NCBI GenBank assembly: GCA_000012145.1
Contig: CP000053.1
Location: forward strand, 1,178,001-1,242,000
Length of the DNA: 64,000 nt
Direction of reading: 5' to 3'
Source of the DNA: Rickettsia felis URRWXCal2
Lineage (GTDB): Bacteria; Pseudomonadota; Alphaproteobacteria; Rickettsiales; Rickettsiaceae
Part shown: piece by piece, positions 43,601-53,391 of the stretch
Layout: every line of letters begins with the position of its first letter
Position numbering within the stretch: position 1 is the stretch's first letter
Position numbers and translations under genes: made by a program
Notes under the pieces: model-generated
Databases searched by the model: none
Told to the model about the DNA's origin: nothing
The model's input: the letters and a program-made list of their open reading frames with translations, nothing else

Positions 43601-44760
43601 AAAACTCTAAAAATGTCACATAATGCTGCCTCACGGTCCTGATTCTTATCAGCAAATAAGGTATTTCTTATATATGGACCGGATTGAGGATTGATTACTA
43701 ATACATTAACATTTTTAATTTTAAGATCATTAATAACATTTAGCATATCGCTAGTTATCATTTCACCGATTTTTGCTAATACTTCATCGCTTGCAGGATC
43801 CCTTAAATCTTCGGATAGATATTTGCCGATTAAAGTTTCATGAGCTACTAAAATATTATTAAGCCCTTCCCCGAAATATTTTTTAGCTAAACGCGGAGTA
43901 ATTTTTTGCCCTGCTTTCAGTAAAACATTTCCGGTATCTGCATCTACTAAATCACTTGTTAAACGATGAGCAGTAATATGCTGAGGTATAAATTTAACCG
44001 CCCAACCTTTATTTTTAACAAGCTTATAAGTTACTGAATTATAATAAAATTTTATAATTTCTTCAGTACTCATACCTATAGCTCTAAGCAAAGTAGTAGC
44101 ATAAAGCTTTCTTTTTCTATCAATCCTAAAATAAATAACATCCTTAGCGTCGAATTCTAAATCAAGCCAAGATCCTCTATATGGAATAACACGAGCAGAA
44201 TATAAAAGCTTGCCGGAAGAGTGGACTTTTCCTTCATCATGATAAAAGAATACGCCAGGTGAGCGATGCATTTGCGATACAACTACTCTTTCTGTACCGT
44301 TAATGATAAAAGTACCGTTTTTAGTCATTAATGGGATATCACCCATATATACTTCTTGCTCTTTAATCCCTTTAATTTCTCTAGTACCGGTATCCTCATC
44401 TATATCCCAAATACTTAACCTTAAAGTAACTTTAAGAGGAGCAGCATAACTTAAACTTCTTTGACTGCACTCTTCTACATCATATTTTGGAGTATCGAAT
44501 TCATATTTTACAAATTCTAAATTAGCAATATTGGAGGAATCTGAAATAGGAAAAATTGAGTTTAATATAGATTGTAAACCTTTATTTTTTCTTTCAGAAT
44601 CTTTAATATTTAACTGTAGAAAGTTTTTTTCATATGAATTTTTTTGAATTTCAATCAAATTCGGTATATCTGCTACTAAATTTATATGACCGAAATTTTT
44701 TCTTATTCTTCTATTATGTGACAAGGGTTGTGCTTCTATATTATCCCTTAATGAAACCAT
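40639..44760 (-). CDS. rpoB: RNA polymerase beta subunit
   Basis: A 1373-residue subunit. The rifampicin cluster I region is wild-type looking ([20 protein letters not shown], then [10 protein letters not shown]). The C-terminal motifs [11 protein letters not shown] and [19 protein letters not shown] are intact. Residue 973 is Leu (codon TTA at 41844-41842, in IEKLAKDRD); a Phe-to-Leu change at 973 has been linked to natural rifampicin resistance in some spotted-fever Rickettsia. The upstream spacer to rplL is unusually long (943 bp) and holds repeats and a terminator. Confidence 0.97.
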   Translation of the reverse strand: MVSLRDNIEAQPLSHNRRIRKNFGHINLVADIPNLIEIQKNSYEKNFLQLNIKDSERKNKGLQSILNSIFPISDSSNIANLEFVKYEFDTPKYDVEECSQRSLSYAAPLKVTLRLSIWDIDEDTGTREIKGIKEQEVYMGDIPLMTKNGTFIINGTERVVVSQMHRSPGVFFYHDEGKVHSSGKLLYSARVIPYRGSWLDLEFDAKDVIYFRIDRKRKLYATTLLRAIGMSTEEIIKFYYNSVTYKLVKNKGWAVKFIPQHITAHRLTSDLVDADTGNVLLKAGQKITPRLAKKYFGEGLNNILVAHETLIGKYLSEDLRDPASDEVLAKIGEMITSDMLNVINDLKIKNVNVLVINPQSGPYIRNTLFADKNQDREAALCDIFRVLRPGEPANIEAAENLFYNLFFDAERYDLSEVGRIKMNSRLELNISEEVTVLTIDDIKNIVRVLVELKDGKGIIDDIDHLGNRRVRSVGELIENQFRIGLVRMEKSVIERMSAGDVDTVMPHDLVNSKILVSVVKEFFSTSQLSQFMDQTNPLSEITHKRRLSALGPGGLSRDRAGFEVRDVHPTHYGRICPIETPEGQNIGLINSMATYARINKHGFIESPYRRVKDRHVTDEVVYLSAIEEGKYKIGQANSKVDKDGKLQGEFINCRVEGGNFVMVEPQEVDFIDVTPMQVVSVAASLIPFLENDDANRALMGSNMQRQAVPLIKTDAPFVGTGVEGVVAKDSGASVLALHDGIVEQVDSNRIVIRTLEQKIDGSPSVDIYNLLKFQKSNHNTCINQKPLVKVGHYVKKNDIIADGPSTDNGEIALGRNVLVAFLPWNGYNFEDSILISERIVKEDVFTSIHIEEFEVIARDTRLGPEEITRDIPNVSEEALRHLDEVGIIYVGAEVKAGDILVGKVTPKSESPITPEEKLLRAIFGEKAFDVKDSSLHVPSGVSGTVVEVRVFSRRGVEKDQRAIAIEKQQIEKLAKDRDDELEIIEHFVFSWLEKLLIGQVIVNGPKQVKAGQTITSEMLKGLSKGQFWQLTVEDANVMNEIEQIKVHYDEKKDALDKRFATKVEKLQSGDDLPQGALKVVKVFIATKHKLQPGDKMAGRHGNKGVISRIVPEEDMPFLEDGTVVDIVLNPLGLPSRMNIGQILETHLGWASINLAKKISTLVKEYKNKHIGIEQIKKFLLELYGENINYILERSEEEIISFCNKVSKGVHFATPVFDGAKVQDVKDMLKLAGQDPSGQVKLIDGRTGEYFDRLVTVGQKYLLKLHHLVDNKIHSRSIGPYSLVTQQPLGGKSHFGGQRFGEMECWALQAYGAAYTLQEMLTVKSDDVNGRIKTYDSIVRGENNFESGIPESFNVMIKEFRSLCLNVKLEVTSS

Positions 44761-44803
44761 ATAATCTCCTGACTGATAAAATTACTGCCCGTATTGAAGT
44801 GAT

Positions 44804-44970
44804 TAGGTCCTATACATTTTTAATAGAATAATCATAATTATGGCTCTTTTTAGCTGTAAATCATAAGTTTTTTTGAAATAGTAATAACCTATCCTCTCAA
44901 AAATCTTATTAATTTTTGCTTAAAAATATATCCTAATTATAATCATTAATCAAAAGTGTTCAAAACCTAG
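44804..44970. repeat. AT-rich dispersed element, type C, copy 1
   Basis: It starts TAGGTCCTATACAT and ends AAAACCTAG. The interior shares with the other copies a run of T preceded by AAG and, on the right, AAAAATCTTATTAATTTT. It is the most diverged of the three copies at its ends. Confidence 0.5.
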
Positions 44971-45147
44971 GTTCTGTATATAAAATTTAAATTATTTATA
45001 TTTTAAACAGTAAAATTTTTATTGGAATAGCTACCTATTTCAATAAAATGCTTATAATTTGCAGTAAAATAAAATATACTGTTTTAAATTTTTTTACATA
45101 GAACTTAAATTAAAGAAACCTAGTAAGTTTCCTATTTAGATCTTGTG

Positions 45148-45296
45148 TAGGCTCTGCGAACATTTTCAAAAAGATTTGATTTTGGTTATTTGTTTGTTAC
45201 AAAAAATTATAAGATTTTTTTTAAATTAGGTACTATTCCTTCAAAAATCTCATTAATTTTCATTAAAAATCAATTATAAATGTTCACAGAACCTAG
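45148..45296. repeat. AT-rich dispersed element, type C, copy 2
   Basis: It has inverted ends TAGGCTCTGCGAACA and TGTTCACAGAACCTA (13 of 15 pair). The interior has ATTATAAGATTTTTTTT and AAAATCTCATTAATTTTC, which pair with each other in part, so the whole element can fold. Confidence 0.6.
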
Positions 45297-45431
45297 AAAA
45301 TTTCAATAATTTAAATTTCTAGACGTATGGTACGTTAACAAAATTATTTTAATTAATAAGATTTTCAATGTAATAGCTTTAACCTATTTCAAAAAAATAA
45401 CTTACATTAGCTTTAAAATAATTTTTAAACA

Positions 45432-45474
45432 AAAAAGCCTTATTCAAATTTAATTACTAAAATAAGGCTTTTTA
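45432..45474 (-). terminator. Attenuator-like terminator between rplL and rpoB
   Basis: An 11-bp perfect stem (AAAGCCTTATT / AATAAGGCTTT) with a loop of about 16 bases. On the minus strand the hairpin is followed by a T run (complement of 45431-45436), so it is a standard rho-independent terminator in the direction of rplL to rpoB transcription. Confidence 0.75.
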
Positions 45475-45532
45475 GATTTTAAGAAGTTAATTTAAAGCTA
45501 TAAAATATTTCATCATGTAATACAAAAAATAT

Positions 45533-45691
45533 TAGGTCCTGTAAAAAAATTAATCTATATTTAGTTGTTTTTGATTGAAAACCACAAGATTTTTTTTGGA
45601 ATAAAGATAACTGTTCCAACAAGAATCTTATTAATTTTTACTTAAAAATATCTAAAAATACGAATAATTTAATTTTTCTTTACAGAACCTA
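45533..45691. repeat. AT-rich dispersed element, type C, copy 3
   Basis: It has inverted ends TAGGTCCTGTAAA and TTTACAGAACCTA (one mismatch). The interior matches copies 1 and 2 around AAGATTTTTTTTGG and AGAATCTTATTAATTTTT. It ends 12 bases before the rplL stop codon. Confidence 0.6.
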
Positions 45692-45703
45692 GTGCAGAAA
45701 TAA

Positions 45704-46081
45704 TTATTTTAATTCAACTTTTGCTCCAGCAGCTTCTAACTTACCTTTGATTTCTTCAGCTTCAGCTTTTTTCACATTGCTTTTCATAGGCTTTGGAGCT
45801 TCATCAACTAATTTCTTAGCTTCAATTAAACCAAGACCCGTAATATCTTTTACGACTTTAATTACTTCAACTTTCTTATCACCTGCAGCCATTAAAACTA
45901 TTTCAAACTCAGTTTTTTCAGCAGCTGCTTCAGCCGCAGGAGCTGCTGCACCGGCAGCTGCTACAGCTACAGGTGCTGCTGCAGATACACCCCATTTTTC
46001 TTCTAGCATTTTCACAAGCTCAGCTGCTTGCATTAATGTTAATGATGATAATTGTTCTTCAATTTTAGCTAAATCTGCCAT
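45704..46081 (-). CDS. rplL: 50S ribosomal protein L7/L12
   Basis: A 125-residue stalk protein. It has the N-terminal dimerisation helices, an Ala-rich flexible hinge (about residues 34-55), and the C-terminal domain with [20 protein letters not shown] for factor binding. It sits in the order rplK-rplA-rplJ-rplL-rpoB-rpoC. The spacer to rplJ is 194 bp and contains a further type C-like sequence. Confidence 0.97.
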   Translation of the reverse strand: MADLAKIEEQLSSLTLMQAAELVKMLEEKWGVSAAAPVAVAAAGAAAPAAEAAAEKTEFEIVLMAAGDKKVEVIKVVKDITGLGLIEAKKLVDEAPKPMKSNVKKAEAEEIKGKLEAAGAKVELK

Positions 46082-46130
46082 AATTTTTTCCTTTTTACTT
46101 TTTTTATATTGAGAGATTACTGCATCAGGT

Positions 46131-46262
46131 ATTTCAAAGTTAATTAAATTCTTTTTTGTTGCAAATTATAAGATTTTTTTTAAATAAGAACAATTTCCTA
46201 TAAAAAACCTTATTAATTTTCACTATAAAAGCTCTTTAATTATCAATTAAAATCCCTAGTGC
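46131..46262. repeat. AT-rich element, type C-like, copy 4 (rplJ-rplL spacer)
   Basis: It shares ATTATAAGATTTTTTTTAAAT and CCTTATTAATTTTCACT with the type C copies and ends CCCTAGTGCAG, like the flank of copy 3. The terminal inverted repeat is not clear, so the limits are approximate. Confidence 0.45.
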
Positions 46263-46275
46263 AGTAACCTTTAAG

Positions 46276-46785
46276 TTAATTTTTACTAGCATGTGCTTGT
46301 ATTACTCTCGCCATACTCGAAGACGGGGCTTGTAAAACACCTACAACCTTAGTAGCCGGTGCTTGTAATAACCCAACAATTTTACCTCTAAGCTCATTAA
46401 GTGAAGGTAGCTTAGAAAGTTCTTTTATTGAATGTTCATCTAATACGTGATTATCGACTATTCCACCAATAATCTTAAGATTATCATTAGCCTTAGCAAA
46501 ATTAACTACTAATTTTGCCATCTCAACCGGTTCTTTAGAATAAACAATAGCAGTAGGACCTGCAAATAAATTAGCAATACTATCAAGCCCTGTTTGATTT
46601 GCAGCTATTTTTGCTAAAGTATTTTTAACTACTTTAAAACCTGCTTCTTTAGATTTAAGTGAGTCTCTAAGTGAACTCACTTGACTAACGGTTAATCCAT
46701 GGTAATGAGTAATAATTACGGAGGGCGATTCTTTATAAATATTTACAATATCCTCTACTGCTACCGGTTTTTCTGATCTTAACAC
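46276..46785 (-). CDS. rplJ: 50S ribosomal protein L10
   Basis: A 169-residue protein that anchors L7/L12 dimers on 23S rRNA. It has the N-terminal rRNA-binding domain and the C-terminal helix ([16 protein letters not shown]) that holds the stalk. In most bacteria L10(L12)4 autoregulates by binding the rplJ leader; the 110-bp space upstream is of the right size, but I could not draw the leader fold with confidence. Length is normal for alphaproteobacteria. Confidence 0.96.
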   Translation of the reverse strand: MLRSEKPVAVEDIVNIYKESPSVIITHYHGLTVSQVSSLRDSLKSKEAGFKVVKNTLAKIAANQTGLDSIANLFAGPTAIVYSKEPVEMAKLVVNFAKANDNLKIIGGIVDNHVLDEHSIKELSKLPSLNELRGKIVGLLQAPATKVVGVLQAPSSSMARVIQAHASKN

Positions 46786-46895
46786 CTTTTAATTCTCCTT
46801 TTATAACACAGTTTAATATATTTAAACTGATACAAATGCTTAAAATAACAAAACTTTTTTATTATTACTATACTACCGTTAAACGGCTATAAAAA

Positions 46896-47615
46896 TTATG
46901 CTATACTAGTTAAATCTATTTGTACCGATGCTCCCATAGTAGAAGATAAATACATTGCTTTTAAATAACTTCCTTTTAATCCGGCAGGTTTCGCTTTAAT
47001 TACTGCCTCAATAAACGCATTTAAATTTTTTAATAAATCTTGGTCTGAAAAAGATAATTTTCCAAGCCCCGCATGAATTATACCTGCTTTCTCTGCTCTA
47101 TATTCTACTTGACCGCTTTTAGCATTTTTAATAGCATTTTTAATATCTAAAGTTACGGTACCAAGTTTAGGGTTAGGCATTAAACCTTTTGGTCCTAAAA
47201 TTCTTGCAACTGAACCTATAACTGCCATCATATCGGGAGTAGCTATACATACATCGAAATTAATTTTCCCTGCTTTAATTTCATCAATAATATTTGTTGA
47301 ACCTACTAAATCTGCCCCAGCACTTTTAGCTTCTTCTTCTCTTTCTTCTTTACAAATAACAGCAACTCTTACGGTTTTACCTGTACCGGCAGGTAAATTA
47401 ACTACACCACGTACCATTTGATCGGAATGCCTAGGATCAATTCCAAACTTCATAACTATTTCTAAGGTTGGATCAAATTTAACATATGATGCTGACTTTA
47501 ATCGTTCAACTGCATTTGTTAAATTATATAAAGCATCTGATTTTACTTTTTCTCTAGCTTCTCTTATTTTTTTACCGCCGCTGATTTTTACGGCAACATC
47601 TTTCTTATTTGACAT
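46896..47615 (-). CDS. rplA: 50S ribosomal protein L1
   Basis: A 239-residue L1-stalk protein that binds 23S rRNA and aids E-site tRNA release. The signature (around [20 protein letters not shown], then [10 protein letters not shown]) is intact. It follows rplK after five bases, the usual rplK-rplA unit. In many bacteria L1 represses its own operon by binding the mRNA leader. Confidence 0.97.
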
Positions 47616-47620
47616 AATAA

Positions 47621-48058
47621 TTAATTCCCTACCACTTCAAGTCCTATAGATGCAGCACTACCACAAATAATTTTTGTTGCTGCTTCAATATCTTTTGTAT
47701 TTAAATCAGGCATTTTTAACTTTGCAATTTCACGACAATCATCCATAGTAACTTTACCTACTACGGCTTCTTTCTTAGTAGCACTAGAACCTTTAGTAAT
47801 TCTAGCATATTTCTTTAAAAAATAAGAGGCAGGAGGAGTTTTTATTTTAAAAGAAAAACTACTATCTTCATAAACAGTAATTAAAGTCGGCAAAGGTACT
47901 CCTTTTTCCGTATCTTTTGTACTATTATTAAATTCATCACAAAATGTTTTAATATTAACTTTTCTTTGCCCAAGAGCCGGTCCTATAGGAGGAGCAGGAG
48001 TGGCTCCGCCTGCCGGAATTATCAAGTTAATATAACCTTTTATTGCTTTCTGAGACAT
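47621..48058 (-). CDS. rplK: 50S ribosomal protein L11
   Basis: A 145-residue protein of the GTPase-associated centre. It has the N-terminal domain with [18 protein letters not shown], the site of thiopeptide action, and the C-terminal rRNA-binding domain ending in [10 protein letters not shown]. It is followed closely by rplA. The spacer to nusG upstream is 205 bp, expanded by a palindromic element. Confidence 0.97.
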
Positions 48059-48104
48059 TTATAAATATCCTTATTTTTCTCTTAAATTAATAGTGTATAA
48101 ACTT

Positions 48105-48200
48105 GTCATTCCTGCGAAAGCAGGAATCTAAAATAAAATATATCTTAAAAAAACAAGTGTTTTATAAGTTGTGCTGGATTCCTGCTTTCGCAGGAATGAC
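48105..48200. repeat. Palindromic element, type B, in the nusG-rplK spacer
   Basis: The 96-bp element starts GTCATTCCTGCGAAAGCAGG and ends with the inverted copy CCTGCTTTCGCAGGAATGAC. The centre (TATATCTTAAAAAAACAAG and following) differs from the other full-length type B copies. It lies inside a transcribed operon. Confidence 0.8.
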
Positions 48201-48263
48201 ATCAGCGATCTTTATTAGGCTAATAGCAACAATATACTGATTAGTATAAAAATCTAACTACCT

Positions 48264-48842
48264 TTAATCGTTTTTCTTTACTTGGTTAAAATTTAGTTCT
48301 ATTGGAGTTGCTTTACCAAATATTGATACTGAAACTTTTAACCTATTTTTTTCTTGATCTATTTCTTCTACCGTACCGGTGAAAGTTTCAAAAGGACCGT
48401 CTGTAACAATCACTATTTCACCAACTTCATACAATTTAGAATTCTTTGTTTCTTTAGCTTCTGCTTCCAAATTATTAAAAATATTCTGTATTTCGCTTTC
48501 CGTAAGAGCTTTTGGTGTGGTCTTGCTTCCTAAAAAGCCGGTTACTCCTGGTATATTTTTTACTAAATGCCAAGATTTATCAGTCATATTCATCTTTATC
48601 AAGATATAACTCGGCATTAGTTTTTTTTCTACCTTGACATTTTTACCGCGTTTAACTTCAGAAACTCCAAAAACAGGTATTAATATATCTTCAAAAAAAT
48701 CCGTCATTTTCTGTTTAGCGATTCTTCTAAGCATATCTTCTTTAATGCGTTTCTCTGCTCCTGATGCCGTATGTACTACATACCACTGCTTTACATTTTT
48801 TTCAGAAGAAGGCAATATATTATCTATACTCTGTTCTGTCAC
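48264..48842 (-). CDS. nusG: Transcription termination/antitermination factor NusG
   Basis: A 192-residue protein with the NGN domain (KQWYVVHTASGAEKRIKEDM near the N-terminus and the SYILIKMNMTD strand) and a C-terminal KOW domain (FETFTGTVEEIDQEKNRLKV). It binds polymerase and links it to Rho or the ribosome. It follows secE by 15 bases, the normal secE-nusG pair. Confidence 0.96.
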   Translation of the reverse strand: MTEQSIDNILPSSEKNVKQWYVVHTASGAEKRIKEDMLRRIAKQKMTDFFEDILIPVFGVSEVKRGKNVKVEKKLMPSYILIKMNMTDKSWHLVKNIPGVTGFLGSKTTPKALTESEIQNIFNNLEAEAKETKNSKLYEVGEIVIVTDGPFETFTGTVEEIDQEKNRLKVSVSIFGKATPIELNFNQVKKND

Positions 48843-48857
48843 AATTTATTCCTTATA

Positions 48858-49058
48858 CTATTTGCCGATATTAAGCAAAAGCTGCATTATGTTATGTATA
48901 CTATAATCAAGTACCAAACAAATTAGGCTAAAAATAAAAACTGCTACTACCACTACTAATGTTGAAGCAACAAGCTCTTTTCTAGTTGGCCAAACTACCT
49001 TATAAGTTTCTTGTTTAACTTGTTCAAAAAACTTATAAATTTTATATTCTTTAAACAT
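48858..49058 (-). CDS. secE: Preprotein translocase subunit SecE
   Basis: A 66-residue short-form SecE with one C-terminal membrane segment (about residues 31-58) and the conserved amphipathic motif [19 protein letters not shown] chose the ATG at 49058: it gives the standard short SecE. The frame extends 32 codons further upstream, but that part is unlike SecE. No strong ribosome site is seen in front of either start. It follows trnW, as in most bacteria. Confidence 0.93.
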
Positions 49059-49256
49059 ATTTTTGTTAGGTAATTTATTAGACTTCTTACAAAATTCTGC
49101 TTCTAGAGGTAATTGAGACAATGATCCAGCACTGAAATTCTCACATACTAGCATGTACGCTGCGATTCGAGGTGAAGTATCTCTTTCAAATTTTTCTCTA
49201 TAAGCAAATTTTGTAAAAATTCTATATTTTATAGCAAAAAAGCTCTAAACCTATAA

Positions 49257-49332
49257 TGGCAGGAGCGACAGGCATCGAACCCGCAACCTCCGGTTTTGGA
49301 GACCGGTGCTCTACCAATTGAGCTACACTCCT
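49257..49332 (-). tRNA. tRNA-Trp (CCA anticodon)
   Basis: On the minus strand the acceptor stem AGGAGTG, the D arm TAGCTCAATTGGTAGAGC, the anticodon stem-loop CCGGT-CTCCAAA-ACCGG (anticodon CCA) and the T arm GCGGGTTCGATGCCTGT are all intact. The 3' CCA is encoded. It lies just upstream of secE-nusG, its usual place. Confidence 0.95.
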
Positions 49333-49492
49333 ATCATATTTTTAATAAAAAATCAATAAATTTATTAAAAATATTTGTTATTATTAAAAAATTACTATAA
49401 TAATCGGTACTTCTAATTTATAAGCTGTCACAGTAAAACAACATTTACCTTTGCAAGACATGACAGTAATTATATCTAATTAGATCCATCAA

Positions 49493-51592
49493 TTATTTTT
49501 TAGCTTTAATAATATCAGCTACCTGACTCGGCACTTGATCATAATGAGAAAATATCATACTAAACTGAGCTCTACCTTGAGATAAAGACCTAAGCGTATT
49601 AACATAACCAAACATTTCCGCTAACGGAACATTCGCAGTAACTACTTGAGCATTCCCTCTTGGATCCATGCTTTGAATTTGCCCTCTACGACTATTTAAA
49701 TCACCTATAATATCACCCATATATTCATCAGGAGTGATAACTTCAACTTTCATAATAGGCTCAAGTAATTTAGGATTACCTTTCGGCATCCCTTCTCTAA
49801 AGGCTGCTTTTGCAGCAATTTCAAACGCAAGTACACTAGAATCTACATCATGAAACGCACCGTCAACTAAAGTTGCTTTAAAATCAATCATAGGATAACC
49901 GGCAATAACACCGGTTTCTCTAATATTATTTAAACCTTTTTCAACACCTGGTATATATTCTTTAGGTACGGCACCGCCGACGATTTTACTTTCAAAGACA
50001 AAAGTTTTATTTTTATCTTCATCTTTTAGATCTTTTACCTCTTTTAGAGGCTCAAAAATAATTTTTACACGAGCAAATTGTCCTGCACCTCCGGATTGTT
50101 TCTTATGGGTATAATCGATTTCGCAAGCTTTTGTTATAGTTTCACGATATGCTACTTGAGGAGCTCCAATATTTGCTTCAACCTTAAACTCTCTTCTCAT
50201 ACGGTCAATGATAATTTCTAAATGGAGTTCTCCCATTCCTTTTATCACTGTTTGTCCTGTTTCATGATCCGTTGAAACTCTAAATGATGGATCTTCAGCT
50301 GCTAAACGAGAAAGTGCAAGACCCATTTTTTCTTGATCGGCTGTTGATTTAGGTTCTACCGCAAGCTCAATTACCGGCTCCGGAAACTCCATTCTTTCTA
50401 AGATTACTTGCTTATCCATATCGGATAACGTATCACCCGTAGTAGTATCTTTAAGCCCTGCTAAAGCTACTATATCACCTGCTGATGCTTCTTTTACGTC
50501 TTCACGATTATTAGCATGCATTAATAGCATTCTGCCGATTTTTTCTCTTTTATTCTTTACAGTATTAATAACAGTTGATCCGGAAGTAATTTTCCCTGAA
50601 TATATTCTAATAAAAGTTAATGAGCCGACAAACGGATCATTCATAATTTTAAATGCTAAAGCTGAAAAAGGCTCAGTTATTGAAATAGGAAAATCTTTTT
50701 CTTCACCGGTACTTACTTCCATACCTTTTACTATACCTATATCAATAGGCGAAGGTAGGAAATCTACTACAGCATCAAGTAAAGGCTGTACTCCTTTATT
50801 TTTAAAAGCACTACCGCATAAAACCGGATAAAATGCTGCTGAAATAGTACCTCTTCTGATTAATCTTTTAATCTCTTCTTCTGTTACTTCTTCACCTGAT
50901 AAATATTTTTCCATGATCGCGTCATCTAACTCAACAACCATATCAAGTAATTTAGCACGATATTCTTCAGCCTTGTCTTTCATATCGGCAGGTATATCTT
51001 CTTCAAAATACTCAGCTCCAAGTGATTCATCTTTCCAAATCACTGCTTTCATTTTAACAAGATCAATTATACCTTTAAAACTTTCTTCAATCCCTACAGG
51101 CAACTGAATAACAAGCGGTTTTGCTCCTAAACGATCTTTGATCATTTCAACGCATCTATAAAAATCTGCTCCCATTCTGTCCATTTTATTGACAAAACAC
51201 ATTCTAGGAACATTATATTTATCTGCTTGCCTCCAAACCGTTTCAGACTGAGGTTCAACACCTGCTACGCCGTCAAATACTGCAACCGCACCGTCAAGAA
51301 CACGAAGCGAACGCTCTACTTCGATAGTAAAATCAACGTGTCCGGGAGTATCGATAATATTAATTATCTTATCTTGCCATCTACAAGTAGTAGCAGCTGA
51401 GGTAATGGTTATACCGCGTTCTTGCTCCTGCTCCATCCAGTCCATGGTAGCACCGCCCTCATGAACTTCACCTATTTTATGCGATTTACCGGTATAATAT
51501 AAAATACGTTCGGTAGTTGTGGTTTTACCGGCATCAATGTGAGCACATATCCCAATATTACGAATATGCTCAAGTTTATTTATTTTACTCAT
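49493..51592 (-). CDS. fusA: Translation elongation factor G
   Basis: A 699-residue translocase GTPase. The G1 motif AHIDAGKTT, switch regions ([11 protein letters not shown]), DTPGHVDF and NKMDRMGAD are intact, followed by domains II-V. I chose the ATG at 51592, just before [21 protein letters not shown]. The frame is open further upstream to 51739, but that stretch overlaps the rpsG coding end in another frame. No tuf gene follows; trnW-secE comes next. Confidence 0.97.
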   Translation of the reverse strand: MSKINKLEHIRNIGICAHIDAGKTTTTERILYYTGKSHKIGEVHEGGATMDWMEQEQERGITITSAATTCRWQDKIINIIDTPGHVDFTIEVERSLRVLDGAVAVFDGVAGVEPQSETVWRQADKYNVPRMCFVNKMDRMGADFYRCVEMIKDRLGAKPLVIQLPVGIEESFKGIIDLVKMKAVIWKDESLGAEYFEEDIPADMKDKAEEYRAKLLDMVVELDDAIMEKYLSGEEVTEEEIKRLIRRGTISAAFYPVLCGSAFKNKGVQPLLDAVVDFLPSPIDIGIVKGMEVSTGEEKDFPISITEPFSALAFKIMNDPFVGSLTFIRIYSGKITSGSTVINTVKNKREKIGRMLLMHANNREDVKEASAGDIVALAGLKDTTTGDTLSDMDKQVILERMEFPEPVIELAVEPKSTADQEKMGLALSRLAAEDPSFRVSTDHETGQTVIKGMGELHLEIIIDRMRREFKVEANIGAPQVAYRETITKACEIDYTHKKQSGGAGQFARVKIIFEPLKEVKDLKDEDKNKTFVFESKIVGGAVPKEYIPGVEKGLNNIRETGVIAGYPMIDFKATLVDGAFHDVDSSVLAFEIAAKAAFREGMPKGNPKLLEPIMKVEVITPDEYMGDIIGDLNSRRGQIQSMDPRGNAQVVTANVPLAEMFGYVNTLRSLSQGRAQFSMIFSHYDQVPSQVADIIKAKK

Positions 51593-51608
51593 TATATACC
51601 CTACCTTA

Positions 51609-52088
51609 TTACATTTTTTTAGGGCTAAAATGAGAGAAAGCTTTATTAGCTTCAGCCATTTTATGAGTATCTTCTTTTTTCTTAATGGCGACACCTCTAT
51701 TATTAGAAGCTTCAAACAGCTCTTCGGCAAGTTTATCAATCATCATTTTTTCAGAACGTTTTGACGCAGCATTAATAATCCAACGGCTAGCAAGAGTATA
51801 TCCTCTTCTTTCATCAACATGCGTCGGAACTTGATAATTAGCTCCTCCAACCCTAACCGAAGTTACTTCTAAATGCGGCTTCACGTTATGCATAGCATTA
51901 TTAAAGGTTTGATAAGGATCGACTCTATGCTTCTTTTCAATTTTATTAAAGGCTGAATAAACAATTTTCTCTGCAAGAGCTTTCTTCCCTTCTTTCATAA
52001 TATTATTGATAAATCTTGACAGTAAAATACTGTTATATTTCATATCAGGTAAAATTACTCGCTTTTCGGCGGCGTGACGACGTGACAT
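51609..52088 (-). CDS. rpsG: 30S ribosomal protein S7
   Basis: A 159-residue primary 16S rRNA-binding protein that nucleates the head of the 30S subunit. The family pattern [15 protein letters not shown], the motif [12 protein letters not shown] and [10 protein letters not shown] are present. It is in the order rpsL-rpsG-fusA, with 16 bases to fusA. In many bacteria S7 is the autoregulator of the str operon. Confidence 0.97.
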   Translation of the reverse strand: MSRRHAAEKRVILPDMKYNSILLSRFINNIMKEGKKALAEKIVYSAFNKIEKKHRVDPYQTFNNAMHNVKPHLEVTSVRVGGANYQVPTHVDERRGYTLASRWIINAASKRSEKMMIDKLAEELFEASNNRGVAIKKKEDTHKMAEANKAFSHFSPKKM

Positions 52089-52114
52089 TTTATTTTTTCT
52101 CTCTAACTAATAAT

Positions 52115-52504
52115 TTATTTTTTTGTAACTGCAACTTGTTTACGAGGAGCACCATAACGTGAACGACCTTGCTTACGTCCTTTAACTCCAGCAATATCAT
52201 ATGCACCAAGTACGATATGATATTTCACCCCCGGAAGATCAGGAACCTGACCGCCTCTTACTAATACCCTATCATGCTCCTTTACGCTATGCTTCTCACC
52301 GGGAATATATGCATTTACTGTTCTTTTATTACTTAAACGCACCGTTGCAATCTTACGAAGTGCAGAGTTAGGCTTTTTAGGGGTAACGGTTTTTACAACT
52401 AGGCAAACACCACTTTTAAAAGGATTAGATTCTAAGGCAGGAGACTTGGTCTTACGAGTTTTTGACTTTCTCCCAAAACGTACTAATTGATTATATGTCG
52501 GCAT
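52115..52504 (-). CDS. rpsL: 30S ribosomal protein S12
   Basis: A 129-residue protein of the decoding centre. I chose the ATG at 52504 ([10 protein letters not shown]), the standard S12 N-terminus; the frame extends 21 codons upstream without similarity. The [11 protein letters not shown] loop with Lys43 is conserved. In the second loop, however, the sequence is [11 protein letters not shown], where most bacteria have RGGRVKDLPGV: residue 88 (Lys87 in mature E. coli numbering) is Pro. Both loops are the classical streptomycin-response positions. Confidence 0.96.
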
Positions 52505-52664
52505 TAAAAAAAATACTCCAAAAAAACTTATATATACGATAATTAAAGGGGGAAAAAATACTTCCACCCTTTATTTTAAATCATTTCTAAATACAAATTA
52601 TAAGAATTTGTAAATTACACTAAATTTAAATTATAATTACTTTTTCCATAAAAGCAAGTATGTT

Positions 52665-53321
52665 TTAATTAACAATCATTTTTTTCTCAATTATTTTTGC
52701 TATAAAGCTGATTAACATCACTAAAATATAATAACAGCACGCAGCAATAAACATTGGAAAAAAATAATTATATGTTTCAATTGATACAATTTGTGCTCTC
52801 CGCATTAAATCCATTTCTCCAAGCATAGAAATAATGGCTGATTCTTTAACCAAATTTACAAGCTCATTTACTAATGACGGAAAAATATTTTTAACTGCTT
52901 GCGGCAGAATTATATCTTTCATTATTAAAAACTTTGGAATAGCAAGAGCTACAGCCGCTTCAAACTGCCCTTTATCAACTGCATTAATCCCCGCCCTGAT
53001 TACTTCGGAAACATATGCTCCCGAATTAAGGGAAAAAGAAATAGCTCCCGCCATAAACACACTAAATTTAACACCTATGATATAAGGTGAAGCAAAATAA
53101 ATAATACTTAATTGAATTAATAAAGGAGTACCTCTGAAAATAGAAGTATAGAAATTTGCAAAAAGTCTTAAAGCACGATTCTTATTTACCTTACAAATAG
53201 CGAGCAACATCCCTATTACTAAACCGAATATAACGGCAATAACGCTATATTTTAAAGTTACTAAAGTCCCTTCTACAATAAAAAGGATTTTTGGATAGAA
53301 TTTTATTAAATATTCGAACAT
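52665..53321 (-). CDS. Polar amino-acid ABC transporter permease (GlnP type)
   Basis: A 218-residue inner-membrane permease of the HisMQ/GlnP class. It has five or so membrane segments and the ATPase-contact EAA loop: ...GQFEAAVALAIPKFLIMKDIILPQA, with the conserved EAA...G-like spacing (here Ala-Ile-Pro in place of Gly). A binding lipoprotein of the same class is encoded at 21.6 kb; no ATPase gene is adjacent. It is located upstream of rpsL on the same strand and may be co-transcribed with it. The substrate, perhaps glutamine, is a guess from family name only. Confidence 0.87.
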   Translation of the reverse strand: MFEYLIKFYPKILFIVEGTLVTLKYSVIAVIFGLVIGMLLAICKVNKNRALRLFANFYTSIFRGTPLLIQLSIIYFASPYIIGVKFSVFMAGAISFSLNSGAYVSEVIRAGINAVDKGQFEAAVALAIPKFLIMKDIILPQAVKNIFPSLVNELVNLVKESAIISMLGEMDLMRRAQIVSIETYNYFFPMFIAACCYYILVMLISFIAKIIEKKMIVN

Positions 53322-53352
53322 TTATATTAAATTAAGTTTAAAAAAATAAAAC

Positions 53353-53384
53353 GATCAAGGTTTGTATCACTCTTAACCTTGATC
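53353..53384 (-). terminator. Terminator after the decayed ankyrin gene
   Basis: A perfect 10-bp stem (GATCAAGGTT / AACCTTGATC) with a 12-base loop. On the minus strand it is followed by a T-rich tract (complement of 53341-53352). It ends transcription of the ankyrin gene before the permease gene. Confidence 0.75.
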
Positions 53385-53391
53385 ATAAATA

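Larger units (their letters stand above)
44761..45703 (-). promoter_or_regulatory. Long rplL-rpoB spacer with repeats and an attenuator-like hairpin
   Basis: These 943 bases hold no gene. They contain three related elements of about 150 bp (44804-44970, 45148-45296, 45533-45691) and one terminator-type hairpin (45432-45474). In E. coli partial termination between rplL and rpoB sets the ratio of ribosomal protein to polymerase mRNA, and the hairpin here is placed to do the same. A local rpoB promoter is also possible; I could not define one. Confidence 0.6.

Noticed and set aside
46786..46895. L10 autoregulatory leader upstream of rplJ
   Set aside because: Position and size are right, but I could not identify the kink-turn and stems by eye, so I did not list it.
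51593..51739. Longer fusA start at 51739
   Set aside because: The extra 49 codons are unlike EF-G and overlap the end of rpsG in another frame; the standard EF-G start is at 51592.
52505..52567. Longer rpsL start at 52567
   Set aside because: The added 21 residues are hydrophobic and not part of S12, whose normal start is MPTYNQLVR at 52504.
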